From: Hyphomicrobium_B sp001006785
Lineage (GTDB): Bacteria; Pseudomonadota; Alphaproteobacteria; Rhizobiales; Hyphomicrobiaceae
Length of the DNA: 64,000 nt
Reading direction: 5' to 3'
Assembly (NCBI RefSeq): GCF_001006785.1
Contig: NZ_CDHO01000003.1
Location: 1,550,001 to 1,614,000, forward strand
The notes under the pieces were generated by a model. It was not told where the DNA came from, made no database searches, and was given only the letters and a program-made list of their open reading frames with translations. Positions 16,597 to 24,918 of the stretch are shown here, one piece after another (positions within the stretch are counted from its first letter, which is position 1; each line of letters starts with the position of its first letter). The position numbers and the translations under genes were made by a program.

Positions 16597-17640
16597 ATGC
16601 CCTTCACGTCTCTAACGCGCCGTTCGGCGCTCGTCGCTGCATTCGGCCTCGGCATCGCCGGCCTTGCAGGCCCGGCACCGGTCGCATTTGCAAAAGACAT
16701 CACGCTGCTCAACGTGTCCTACGATCCGACGCGTGAGCTTTATGCAGCTTACGACAAGGAATTCTCGAAATTCTGGAAGGCGAAGACAGGTGATGACGTC
16801 ACCGTCAAGCAATCGCACGGTGGATCGGGTAAGCAAGCGCGAGCCGTGATCGACGGGCTCGAAGCCGATGTCGTGACGCTGGCGTTGGCTGCCGACATCG
16901 AGGCAATTCACAAGAATGGCGGCCTGGTGAAAGCCGATTGGATCAAGCACTTCGCCGACAACTCCGCTCCTTATACCTCGACCATCGTTTTCCTGGTTCG
17001 CAAGGGCAACCCGAAGGGCATCAAGGATTGGTCTGACCTCGTGAAGGACGGCGTCGAAATCGTGACGCCCAACCCCAAGACGTCAGGCGGTGCGCGTTGG
17101 AACTATCTCGCAGCCTGGGGATATGCGCTGAAGCAGCCCGGCGGCAGCGAGGAAAAGGCCAAGGCATTCGTTGCCGATATTTATAAGCACACGAAGGTCC
17201 TGGACTCAGGCGCGCGTGGATCGACGACGACGTTCGTCGAACGCGGTATCGGTGACGTTCTGCTGGCCTGGGAGAACGAAGCCTATCTCTCGCTGAAGGA
17301 ATTCGGCCCCGACAAGTTCGAGATCGTCACGCCGTCGATCTCGATCCTCGCTGAACCTAACGTCGCGGTCGTCGACAAGGTCGTCGACAAGCGCGGCACG
17401 CGCGAGGTTGCGGAGGCTTATTTGAAGCATCTCTATAGCCCCGAAGGCCAGGAAATCGCCGCTCAGAACTTCTATCGTCCGCGTGATGCGAAGGTTGCCG
17501 AGAAGTACGCGAGCCAGTTCGGGCCGATCAAAACCTTCACGATTGACGAGGTCTTCGGTGGCTGGGGCAAAGCGCAGGCCGCGCACTTCGGGGATGGCGG
17601 TATCTTCGATCAGATCTACGCGCCTGGCAACAAGAGCTGA
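16597..17640 (+). CDS. sbp: Sulfate ABC transporter, periplasmic sulfate-binding protein
   Basis: A 347-residue binding protein of the Sbp/CysP family that delivers sulfate (or thiosulfate) to the CysTWA transporter. The signal peptide covers about residues 1-32 (SALVAAFGLGIAGLAG... AFA). The family motifs LLNVSYDPTRELYAAYDKEF, QSHGGSGKQARAVIDGL and TSGGARWNYLAAWGYAL are clear. The transporter genes lie 3.5 kb downstream on the same strand. Whether it prefers sulfate or thiosulfate cannot be told from sequence alone. Confidence 0.93.
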   Translation: MPFTSLTRRSALVAAFGLGIAGLAGPAPVAFAKDITLLNVSYDPTRELYAAYDKEFSKFWKAKTGDDVTVKQSHGGSGKQARAVIDGLEADVVTLALAADIEAIHKNGGLVKADWIKHFADNSAPYTSTIVFLVRKGNPKGIKDWSDLVKDGVEIVTPNPKTSGGARWNYLAAWGYALKQPGGSEEKAKAFVADIYKHTKVLDSGARGSTTTFVERGIGDVLLAWENEAYLSLKEFGPDKFEIVTPSISILAEPNVAVVDKVVDKRGTREVAEAYLKHLYSPEGQEIAAQNFYRPRDAKVAEKYASQFGPIKTFTIDEVFGGWGKAQAAHFGDGGIFDQIYAPGNKS

Positions 17641-17663
17641 TCTCTGACTGGTCACTAAAGAAT

Positions 17664-17729
17664 CGTGCGCCGCTCGTCGTAGAGCAGGCACTCCTCCAAT
17701 CGTCCGGGCATGAAGCCGGGCGGCGCACG
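17664..17729. other. Long-range 10-bp inverted repeat between sbp and the hydrolase gene
   Basis: CGTGCGCCGC at 17664-17673 is perfectly complementary to GCGGCGCACG at 17720-17729, with 46 bases between. No T-run follows, so a classical terminator is unlikely. It may be a structured leader, a processing site, or a rho-assisted end of the sbp transcript. The 244-base gap 17641-17884 has no recognisable gene. Confidence 0.4.
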
Positions 17730-17811
17730 AAACAGGTCCCGGGTGCGGAGATCACAACGATGCTGATCAGAGAGATGTGTAGCGGCGCGTGCCCCTGAAG
17801 GAGACGCCCCT

Positions 17812-17827
17812 AATTTTGCTTCGGACC
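17812..17827 (+). promoter_or_regulatory. Possible degenerate copy of the sulfate-locus element upstream of the hydrolase gene
   Basis: AATTTTGCTTCGGACC matches the second half of the element at 20283 (AATTTTTCTTCGTTCC) in 13 of 16 positions and ends 58 bases before the preferred start at 17885, the same spacing as the other copies. Being short and degenerate, it could be coincidental. Confidence 0.3.
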
Positions 17828-17884
17828 CGGCGCAGCGCGCAGAGCGGACCCGAGCTCACCTCAAGCATCGAAGGACAATCTCTG

Positions 17885-18478
17885 ATGACGACCTTGATCG
17901 TTCCCGGCCTGAAATCAAGCGGACCCACCCACTGGCAGACATGGCTCGAGCACCGCGTCGCCGGCAGTCTGCGCGTCACTCAACGCGATTGGAATGACCC
18001 CCATCTGCCTGACTGGTCGAGCCGCATACGGCGCGAAATTGCGCGCGCAACCGACCCTGTTTTCATCGTCGCGCATTCGTTCGGTGCGTTGGCTGCCGTG
18101 CAGGCGGCGAGCGATCACCGGGAGCGCATTGGCGGCGTCATGCTCGTTGCGCCGGCTGATCCAGATCGATTCGGTGTTGCCGAGTTCCTGCCGGCAAAGC
18201 CTTTGGCGTTCCCGGCGATCGTCGTTGCAAGTACAAACGACGCATGGATGGCTTTTGATCGCGCAGCGCATTGGGCGCGACTCTGGAAAGCGGATTTCAT
18301 CAGTCTCGGCGAAGCCGGTCACATCAATGCCGATGCGGGTTTCGGTCCGTGGCCAGAGGCGCTGGCGCTGCTTCAGCGTCTGACGCGCGCCGCCGAATTT
18401 CGTCTGGCGGCGGAACGGGTTGCCGCCTTCCGGCTGTCGCGATCCGGAGAGCTGCGCGGGCAGCAGTGGGCGTCGTGA
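17885..18478 (+). CDS. RBBP9/YdeN-family alpha/beta hydrolase
   Basis: A 197-residue predicted serine hydrolase. The opening IVPGLKSSGPTHWQTWLE is the family signature. The nucleophile serine is in VAHSFGALAAV and the acid/histidine are suggested by STNDAWM and GEAGHINADAGFG. The start at 17885 has AAGGA 9 bases upstream and fits the family length; a frame open from 17789 is ignored. It lies between the sulfate-binding protein and the porin and may be controlled with them. The natural substrate is unknown. Confidence 0.85.
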   Translation: MTTLIVPGLKSSGPTHWQTWLEHRVAGSLRVTQRDWNDPHLPDWSSRIRREIARATDPVFIVAHSFGALAAVQAASDHRERIGGVMLVAPADPDRFGVAEFLPAKPLAFPAIVVASTNDAWMAFDRAAHWARLWKADFISLGEAGHINADAGFGPWPEALALLQRLTRAAEFRLAAERVAAFRLSRSGELRGQQWAS

Positions 18479-18510
18479 ACGGCTTATGCGTGCGCCCTGA
18501 ATAATCGTTC

Positions 18511-18538
18511 GAAGTCGGAATATCTCCGGCTTCGTTTT
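18511..18538 (+). terminator. Rho-independent terminator after the hydrolase gene
   Basis: GAAGTCGGA and TCCGGCTTC pair (one G-T) around ATATC, followed by GTTTT. It lies 33 bases past the hydrolase stop and separates it from the porin gene. The rest of 18539-18748 is AT-richer; a TTGACA at 18646 could be a -35 element for the porin, but no good -10 sits at the right distance. Confidence 0.7.
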
Positions 18539-18748
18539 CGCCTCCGCTACTCCGTGAGACCAGTCTGCGCGGTCGCCTGCGAAGCCGCACGTGATGTAGG
18601 AGAGTGACGACAATATAGCAGATAATGCGATGAAAATGCTTGTTAATTGACAATCGCAAGCAAATCCAAAAAATCAAATTACGGAGTCGGGCAACGCAAA
18701 CGAAAGCACCGGCTACCAAAAAAAATTTGATGGACGGGGTCTAATATA

Positions 18749-20080
18749 ATGACGCGAAGATTGGAGCTTCGGCATGCGCTTTGCCTTGGAGTGGCGGGCG
18801 CGCTGATCGGTGGATGGGCGCTGCCTGCGAACGCTGCAGACCTTGGGGGTAACTGCTGCGCCGATCTCGAAGAGCGCATTGCTGAGCTTGAGGCCACGAC
18901 GGCCCGCAAAGGCAATCGCAAGGTCAGCCTGACGGTATCCGGCTGGGTAAGCGAGCAGGTCGCTTTTTGGGATGATGGCACGGAAAGCAACGTCTACGTC
19001 GGCACGAACCCGGTCGAGCAGTCGCGCGTTCGCTTCATCGGCGAAGCCAAGATCGACAAGGACTGGTCGGCCGGCTACGTGATCGAGCTTGGCATCTTTG
19101 GCGGCAACGGCGGCAAGTGGGACCAGAACACGCCCGACGGCACCAACCCGAACAGCGTCTCGGTTCGTAAAAGCAGCTGGTTCCTGAAGAACAGCCAGCT
19201 CGGCAAGGTCACCGTCGGACAGGATGGAACGTCGACATACCATCTGCTCGACGATGCCGACACGACGATGACCCGGAACTTCTTCGACGGTGAAGGTCCG
19301 CCGGACTATCAGGCAAGCTTCTTCGCGCGTTCGGGCGGAAGCTTTATTCCGGGTCCTGCCGGTGGCAGCAACTTGCGATGGTCCGACATCGCGCGCGGCT
19401 TCAACAACTCGACGCCGGGCGACAACGGCCGCCGCAACATCGTCAGATACGACTCGCCGACCATCGCCGGCTTCACATACACCGCGTCCTGGGGCGAAGA
19501 CGACATCTGGGATACGGCGCTGATCTACAAGGGCGGCTTTGGCGACTTCGAAATCAACGGCCGCGCCGGTTATGGCCACTCATCCGATGAAACGAACAAC
19601 CTTTGCCACACCGGTCCCACCGGCTTCCGCGCGGACTGCGAATGGTGGGGCGTGTCCGGCTTCATCCAGCATAAGCCGACGGGTCTGTTCCTTTTCTCGG
19701 GCTACGGTCAGCAGATCGACAACACGCGCGCTGCCGACGTCACGACCGGCAATCCGGCGCTCGTCGACAAGACGGATGACACCTGGTTCGTGCAGGGTGG
19801 CATCGAAACCAAATGGATCGCGCTCGGCAAGACGAACCTGTTCGTCAACTATCGCCACGACTCGCCGGGCTCAAACGTCGCCAAAGGAACGCTGCGCACC
19901 GAGGATGCCGAGATCGATTACATTTCGGGCGGTGTAGCTCAGTACCTCGAGGCGGCGGAAACGATGCTCTATCTCGTCTATCAACACGCTGACGGCGACG
20001 TGCAGGTGGCGGGCGAAGCAAACCGCACGAACATCGACAACCTGCAGCAGGTCATCGCGGGCGCGAAGGTGAACTTCTGA
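18749..20080 (+). CDS. Outer-membrane porin, Porin_2 family
   Basis: A 443-residue beta-barrel porin. The signal peptide ends at NAA (about residue 30), followed by DLGGNCCADLEERIAELEAT, a short coiled-coil segment typical of rhizobial Porin_2 proteins, then the first strand SLTVSGWVSEQVAFWDDG. The protein ends in phenylalanine (GAKVNF), the usual barrel-assembly signal. It stands alone between two terminators within the sulfate locus, so it may be the outer-membrane route for sulfate, though general diffusion is equally possible. Confidence 0.92.
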   Translation: MTRRLELRHALCLGVAGALIGGWALPANAADLGGNCCADLEERIAELEATTARKGNRKVSLTVSGWVSEQVAFWDDGTESNVYVGTNPVEQSRVRFIGEAKIDKDWSAGYVIELGIFGGNGGKWDQNTPDGTNPNSVSVRKSSWFLKNSQLGKVTVGQDGTSTYHLLDDADTTMTRNFFDGEGPPDYQASFFARSGGSFIPGPAGGSNLRWSDIARGFNNSTPGDNGRRNIVRYDSPTIAGFTYTASWGEDDIWDTALIYKGGFGDFEINGRAGYGHSSDETNNLCHTGPTGFRADCEWWGVSGFIQHKPTGLFLFSGYGQQIDNTRAADVTTGNPALVDKTDDTWFVQGGIETKWIALGKTNLFVNYRHDSPGSNVAKGTLRTEDAEIDYISGGVAQYLEAAETMLYLVYQHADGDVQVAGEANRTNIDNLQQVIAGAKVNF

Positions 20081-20120
20081 ACCGATGATCGGCGGCTGAG
20101 CCGTTGATCTGAATTTACGG

Positions 20121-20149
20121 AAAGGGCGGCTCAACATGCCGCCCTTTTT
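20121..20149 (+). terminator. Rho-independent terminator after the porin gene
   Basis: AAAGGGCGGC pairs with GCCGCCCTTT around TCAACAT and runs into TTTTT. It lies 40 bases past the porin stop and is a strong, canonical terminator. Confidence 0.9.
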
Positions 20150-20282
20150 CGCGCCCGGATCTCGATGGGCATAATTAACGCCTCGCGCCATGCGGCTCAT
20201 GGCGGCGTAAGCTTCGCCGCGTCGGAGTGTTGGCGTCTGATTTCGAGACGTTCCCCCTTACGGCTCCAGACGAGCCAGCAGC

Positions 20283-20308
20283 ATAAGCTCAGCAATTTTT
20301 CTTCGTTC
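20283..20308 (+). promoter_or_regulatory. Sulfate-locus shared element, copy 2 (upstream of the HTH-cupin regulator)
   Basis: Identical to the element at 16512-16537 except for one base (T instead of C at position 16). It ends 64 bases before the preferred start of the HTH-cupin gene. The otherwise unrelated flanks argue for a selected site rather than a recent duplication. Confidence 0.6.
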
Positions 20309-20371
20309 CGCCGATATGCTGGGCCGGTTATCCGTACTTGCAGAGGGGCATTGAGCAAGAGGCGGCCTACC

Positions 20372-21013
20372 ATGGTGATGATCGGAAAGCAGATTCACGC
20401 TGACCCACAGCACTCTGAGAGCGTCGCGACGAAACTCTCAATTATCGTTGGAGAAAACCTCCGGCACCTTCGTCGCAAATCCGGCCTCTCTCTTGAGCAA
20501 TTGGCAGCAAAATCAGGCGTCAGCCGCGCCATGCTTGGTCAGATCGAAACCGGCAAAAGCGCACCGACCATCAATCTTCTCGGGCGTATCGCCGAGGCAC
20601 TGCAGGTTTCGGTGCCGAGCCTGATCTCTCATCCGGCGGCGGGCGGCACCGTTATCGTTCCACGCGACCGGGCAACCGTGCTCGCATCGAGCAACGGCGG
20701 TTTCACGTGTCGCGCGTTGTTTCCTTGGGGCGATCCGCAGAGCATCGAGATCTATGAAGTGACGATCGTCGCCCACCATAGTGAAGATGTCGCGGCCTTC
20801 GAGCCTGGAGTTAAGAAAGCGCTTGTTGTGCTCGCCGGTGAGATCGAGCTGACGATCGCGGAGGATTCTCCGGCACGCCTCTCCGAAGGTGATTCAATTA
20901 TCTTCAACGCGGATTCGCCGCAAACGCTTCACAATCCGGGCAACGCGGACGCGAAAGCATTCCTCGTCGTGGCACCGGTCGATCGCACCAGATTACATCC
21001 GCGCGGCTTCTAG
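20372..21013 (+). CDS. HTH (XRE) - cupin transcriptional regulator, SutR-like
   Basis: A 213-residue regulator with an N-terminal helix-turn-helix (about 20-75, LRHLRRKSGLSLEQLAAKSG then VSRAMLGQIETGKSAPTI) and a C-terminal cupin (about 110-205, VVLAGEIELTIAEDSPARL then GDSIIFNADSPQTLHNPG). This domain pair matches E. coli SutR, linked to sulfur utilisation, and the gene lies directly before the sulfate transporter. The ATG at 20372 with AGAGG upstream is chosen; the frame is open from 20165. It may sense a sulfur metabolite in the cupin pocket; this is inference. Confidence 0.82.
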   Translation: MVMIGKQIHADPQHSESVATKLSIIVGENLRHLRRKSGLSLEQLAAKSGVSRAMLGQIETGKSAPTINLLGRIAEALQVSVPSLISHPAAGGTVIVPRDRATVLASSNGGFTCRALFPWGDPQSIEIYEVTIVAHHSEDVAAFEPGVKKALVVLAGEIELTIAEDSPARLSEGDSIIFNADSPQTLHNPGNADAKAFLVVAPVDRTRLHPRGF

Positions 21014-21040
21014 CACGCGGGCGCACCTCGCCCATTCCCC

Positions 21041-21063
21041 GGTATTCCTAAAACGAGAATATC
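21041..21063. promoter_or_regulatory. Imperfect inverted repeat upstream of cysT
   Basis: GGTATTC, nine bases, then GAATATC: six of seven positions pair. The half-site spacing (ATTC-N9-GAAT) resembles a LysR-type binding site, and a CysB-type regulator is encoded at the end of this operon. It sits about 90 bases before the cysT start. Confidence 0.4.
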
Positions 21064-21068
21064 AAATC

Positions 21069-21093
21069 CATGTCTTCTTGGTTCGAAGACATG
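21069..21093. promoter_or_regulatory. Perfect 9-bp dyad upstream of cysT, overlapping a third copy of the sulfate-locus element
   Basis: CATGTCTTC and GAAGACATG form a perfect 9-bp inverted repeat around TTGGTTC. Inside it, TCTTCTTGGTTCG (21073-21085) matches the 3' half of copy 1 (TCTTCTTCGTTCG) in 12 of 13 bases and ends 68 bases before the cysT start, like the other copies. It could be an operator or an mRNA hairpin. Confidence 0.5.
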
Positions 21094-21152
21094 CGCCTCT
21101 CGCATAGTGTGCAGAACATTCGCTTTCCTGGAAATTCCGAGGGTCGGACACG

Positions 21153-21989
21153 ATGAGCGCTGGCGTCAATAAGAGAGTTTTGCCGGGATTCGGGCTGTCG
21201 CTCGGCTTCACCCTCGTTTACCTCTCGCTGATTGTTCTTATCCCGCTTTCCGCAGTGTTCCTGAAGTCGTCGGCGATGACGTGGGACGAATTTTGGAGTG
21301 CGGTGACGGCGCCGCGCGTTGTCGCGTCCTATCAGCTGACGTTTGGAGCATCGTTTCTCGCCGCTTGCATCAACGCAGTTTTCGGCCTGCTGCTGGCATG
21401 GGGCCTGACGCGCTACACATTTCCGGGACGAAAGATCGTCGATGCGTTGATCGACCTGCCGTTCGCTTTGCCGACGGCTGTCGCTGGCATCGCACTGACC
21501 GCCATCTACGCCAAGAACGGCTGGATCGGCAGCCTGCTCGATCCGCTTGGGATCAAGATTGCATTTGGCCCGGCCGGCGTCCTCGTCGCTCTCATATTCA
21601 TCGGCTTGCCGTTCGTCGTGCGCACCGTGCAGCCCGTTCTTGAGGATCTCGAAGCGGAATTCGAGGAAGCTGCAGCAAGCCTCGGCGCCAATCGCTGGAC
21701 AGCCTTCAAACGCGTTGTTTTCCCGACTCTATTGCCTGCATTGACGACGGGCTTCGCCCTCGCCTTTGCCCGCGCCGTCGGCGAATACGGCTCGGTGATC
21801 TTCATCGCAGGCAATATTCCGATGGTGTCGGAAATCACGCCGCTGATCATTATCACCAAACTTGAGCAATTCGATTATCGCGGCGCGACCGCCATTGCCG
21901 CCGTGATGCTCGTCATCTCGTTCATCATGCTTCTCATCGTAAACGCGCTGCAGGCCTGGAATGCCCGCCGCTTTGGAAGGACGGTCTGA
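21153..21989 (+). CDS. cysT: Sulfate ABC transporter permease CysT (CysU)
   Basis: Inner-membrane subunit of the sulfate/thiosulfate importer. The 278-residue protein has about six membrane helices, beginning with FTLVYLSLIVLIPLSAVFL. The binding-protein-dependent permease loop is EEAAASLGANRWTAFKRVVF (about residue 170), and DLPFALPTAVAGIALTAIYA is a CysT hallmark. It shares one base with the cysW start. It is the first gene of the cysTWA-cysB operon. Confidence 0.94.
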   Translation: MSAGVNKRVLPGFGLSLGFTLVYLSLIVLIPLSAVFLKSSAMTWDEFWSAVTAPRVVASYQLTFGASFLAACINAVFGLLLAWGLTRYTFPGRKIVDALIDLPFALPTAVAGIALTAIYAKNGWIGSLLDPLGIKIAFGPAGVLVALIFIGLPFVVRTVQPVLEDLEAEFEEAAASLGANRWTAFKRVVFPTLLPALTTGFALAFARAVGEYGSVIFIAGNIPMVSEITPLIIITKLEQFDYRGATAIAAVMLVISFIMLLIVNALQAWNARRFGRTV

Positions 21990-22882
21990 TGGCTGCTGCC
22001 GCAACTATCGATGCGCGCTTGCACGGCGCGGGAAAATTCGAAGCAAACCCTGCCACGCGGGACTCGCGATGGGTCAAGATCGCCGTCCTCGGCGTTGGCC
22101 TGACATACTTCCTGATCTTCCTTCTGCTTCCGCTCATCGCTGTTTTTGCGGAAGCGTTCCGCAAAGGCGCCGAGACTTATTTTTCCGCACTCGTCGAGCC
22201 TGACGCGCTCTCGGCCGTCAAGCTGACGCTGCTTGCGGCAGCGATCGCAGTTCCTTTGAATCTGGTTTTCGGCTTGGCGGCGGCGTGGGCGATCGCGAAG
22301 TTCGAATTTCCGGGCAAAAACCTGCTGATCACGCTGATCGACTTGCCCTTCTCGGTTTCGCCTGTCGTCGCCGGCCTGATTTACGTTCTCGTGTTCGGAC
22401 GTCAGGGCTGGTTCGGTCCCTGGCTGCTCGATCACGACATCAAGATCATTTTCGCTGTGCCCGCGATCGTTCTCGCGACGATTTTCGTGACCTTCCCATT
22501 CATTGCGCGTGAGCTCATTCCGTTGATGCAGGCGCAGGGCAAGGACGAAGAGGAAGCCGCTATCTCACTCGGCGCGTCCGGAATTCAAACTTTCCTGCGC
22601 GTCACCATTCCCAATGTGAAATGGGCGCTTCTCTACGGCGTCATTCTCTGCAACGCGCGAGCGATGGGGGAATTCGGTGCGGTCTCCGTCGTGTCGGGAC
22701 ATATCCGCGGGGAGACCAACACGATGCCGCTCTACGTCGAAATTCTTTACAACGAATATCAATTCGCAGCCGCCTTCGCGGTGGCTTCGCTCCTCGCTCT
22801 CTTGGCTCTGGTGACGCTGGCGCTGAAGACTTACGTCGAGTGGCGTGCAAATAAACATGTGGTGGAAGGGCAAGGCCAATGA
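21989..22882 (+). CDS. cysW: Sulfate ABC transporter permease CysW
   Basis: Second membrane subunit of the sulfate importer, 297 residues, about six membrane helices starting with VGLTYFLIFLLLPLIAVFAE. The permease loop EEEAAISLGASGIQTFLRVT contacts CysA. VVSGHIRGETNTMPLYVEILYNEY near the C-terminus is highly characteristic of CysW. The ATG shares its A with the cysT stop (TGATG), and the end overlaps cysA by four bases. Confidence 0.95.
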   Translation: MAAAATIDARLHGAGKFEANPATRDSRWVKIAVLGVGLTYFLIFLLLPLIAVFAEAFRKGAETYFSALVEPDALSAVKLTLLAAAIAVPLNLVFGLAAAWAIAKFEFPGKNLLITLIDLPFSVSPVVAGLIYVLVFGRQGWFGPWLLDHDIKIIFAVPAIVLATIFVTFPFIARELIPLMQAQGKDEEEAAISLGASGIQTFLRVTIPNVKWALLYGVILCNARAMGEFGAVSVVSGHIRGETNTMPLYVEILYNEYQFAAAFAVASLLALLALVTLALKTYVEWRANKHVVEGQGQ

Positions 22883-23973
22883 GCATCGAGGTTCGCAACG
22901 TCAGCAAAACGTTCGGCACGTTCAAAGCGCTGGACGACGTCTCGCTGAACTTTCCGGATGGCGAGCTGGTTGCTCTGCTCGGTCCATCGGGCTGCGGAAA
23001 GACGACGCTGCTGCGCGTGATCGCCGGCCTCGAACATGCCGACAGTGGCCGCATCATTCTCGATGGCGATGACGCGACGACCAAGGATGTCCGCCAGCGC
23101 CGTGTCGGATTTGTTTTCCAGCACTACGCACTGTTCCGGCATCTGACGGTGTTCGAGAATATCGCGTTCGGTCTGCGCGTCCGCCCGAGAGGCCAACGGC
23201 CGAGCGAGAAAGACATTCGCGCCAAGGTCGGGCAGCTTCTGGAGCTCGTGCAGTTGTCGTGGGTCGCGAACCGCTTTCCTTCGCAGCTCTCGGGCGGGCA
23301 AAGACAGCGCATAGCGTTGGCGCGCGCACTGGCGGTCGAACCGCGCGTGCTTCTGCTCGACGAGCCCTTCGGCGCACTCGATGCAAAGGTTCGCAAAGAA
23401 CTTCGGCGCTGGCTCCGTACGCTCCACGACGAACTCCACATCTCGTCGATCTTCGTCACGCACGACCAGGAAGAAGCGCTTGAGGTCTCCGACCGGATCG
23501 TGCTGATCAACAAGGGGCGCGTCGAGCAGATCGGCCCGCCGAAAGAAATTTACGAAACCCCGGCGACGGCGTTCGCTTATGGCTTCATGGGCACCGTTAA
23601 TGAATTCCGCGGCCGTATCGAGGGCGATTATGTGCGCGTCGGCGACGAGCGCATTCGCCATCATGCCGGACATTTCCGGGATGGACAGGAGGTCGTGGCG
23701 TTCGTTCGTCCGCATGAAACCGAGATCGTGCCGGATGTCTCATCCGACGACGGCATCACCGCAAAAGTCCATCGCATTCTTGGCACGGGCGCCGTTGCAC
23801 GTGTAGAATTGGTGGCGAATGGTGATGCACGTCAGGGTCGAAAAGACTTCTTTGAAGTCGAAATCCCGGGGACTGAGGCAACCTCACTTGGCCTCGCAAC
23901 AGGTCAGCGCGTAAAAATCAGAAGCCGCCGCCTCAGCGTCTTCCCAGAGCAGAACGGGACAGTCGCGTCGTGA
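22879..23973 (+). CDS. cysA: Sulfate ABC transporter ATP-binding protein CysA
   Basis: ATPase of the sulfate importer (364 residues). Walker A is LLGPSGCGKTT (near residue 38), the signature LSGGQRQRIALARAL, and Walker B VLLLDEPFGALDAKV, followed by the switch histidine in IFVTHDQEEALE. The C-terminal 120 residues form a TOBE-type regulatory domain. It overlaps cysW (ATGA) and the LysR gene (GTGA), so transporter and regulator are co-translated. Confidence 0.95.
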   Translation: MSIEVRNVSKTFGTFKALDDVSLNFPDGELVALLGPSGCGKTTLLRVIAGLEHADSGRIILDGDDATTKDVRQRRVGFVFQHYALFRHLTVFENIAFGLRVRPRGQRPSEKDIRAKVGQLLELVQLSWVANRFPSQLSGGQRQRIALARALAVEPRVLLLDEPFGALDAKVRKELRRWLRTLHDELHISSIFVTHDQEEALEVSDRIVLINKGRVEQIGPPKEIYETPATAFAYGFMGTVNEFRGRIEGDYVRVGDERIRHHAGHFRDGQEVVAFVRPHETEIVPDVSSDDGITAKVHRILGTGAVARVELVANGDARQGRKDFFEVEIPGTEATSLGLATGQRVKIRSRRLSVFPEQNGTVAS

Positions 23974-24902
23974 ACTTTCAGCAGCTCCGCATTATCCGAG
24001 AAACGTTACGGCGCAACTTTAATCTTACCGAGGTCGCGAACGCTCTTTACACGTCGCAGTCTGGAGTTTCGAAGCACATCAAGGATCTCGAAGACGAACT
24101 GGGCGTCGAGCTTTTCATTCGGCGCGGTAAACGGCTTCTGGGACTGACCGAGCCCGGCAAGGAACTCGCGCAGATCGTCGAGCGCATTCTGCTCGACACG
24201 GCGAACATCAAACGCCTTGCCGACCAGTTCGCAAAATCCGATCGCGGCGAGATCACCATTGCGACGACGCATACGCAGGCCCGCTATGCGCTCCCCGGTC
24301 CGATCGCCGCATTCCGAAAGGAATTTCCGAACGTCCATCTCGTGCTTCAGCAAGGTTCGCCGAAAGAGATCGCGTCCATGCTGAATGATGGCCTGGCGGA
24401 CATCGGCATTGCGACCGAGGCGCTGGAAAATTCGCCCGAGGTTGTTTCGTTTCCGTATTACTCCTGGCATCACGGCATCATCGTGCCGAAGGGGCACGCC
24501 CTGGAAAGTGTCAAACCGCTGACGATCGAGAAGATCGCCGAGTGGCCGATCATCACCTATCACGAGGGGTTCACCGGCCGTCCCGGCGTCGATGCAACAT
24601 TTGCGAAAGCGGGATTGACCCCGGACATCGTGATGGTCGCGCTCGATGCCGACGTCATCAAGACGTACGTCGAGGTCGGGCTCGGCATCGGCATCGTCGC
24701 CTCGATGGCTTACGACAAGGACCGCGACACGGGGCTTCGGCTGCTCGACAACAGTCACCTATTCCCCAAAACGACGACGCGCATCGCGTTGCGTCGCGGG
24801 CGTTTCCTTCGCCGCTTCGCCTATCGCTTTATCGAACTCTGCGCGCCGGATCTGACCGAAAAGGTCGTCAAGGCCGGAACCGAAGCCACCGCTGAAGCTT
24901 GA
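23970..24902 (+). CDS. cysB: LysR-type regulator CysB
   Basis: A 310-residue LysR-family activator of the CysB/Cbl group. The N-terminal helix-turn-helix is LTEVANALYTSQSGVSKHIKDLEDELG. The effector domain contains the TTHTQARYALPGPI segment that in CysB binds sulfate, acetylserine or thiosulfate. It probably controls sulfate uptake in response to sulfur supply and is the natural candidate to bind the repeated elements upstream. The start is GTG, overlapping the cysA stop; its presence at the end of the operon implies feedback. Confidence 0.93.
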   Translation: MNFQQLRIIRETLRRNFNLTEVANALYTSQSGVSKHIKDLEDELGVELFIRRGKRLLGLTEPGKELAQIVERILLDTANIKRLADQFAKSDRGEITIATTHTQARYALPGPIAAFRKEFPNVHLVLQQGSPKEIASMLNDGLADIGIATEALENSPEVVSFPYYSWHHGIIVPKGHALESVKPLTIEKIAEWPIITYHEGFTGRPGVDATFAKAGLTPDIVMVALDADVIKTYVEVGLGIGIVASMAYDKDRDTGLRLLDNSHLFPKTTTRIALRRGRFLRRFAYRFIELCAPDLTEKVVKAGTEATAEA

Positions 24903-24918
24903 CGTCTGCCGGCGGAAC

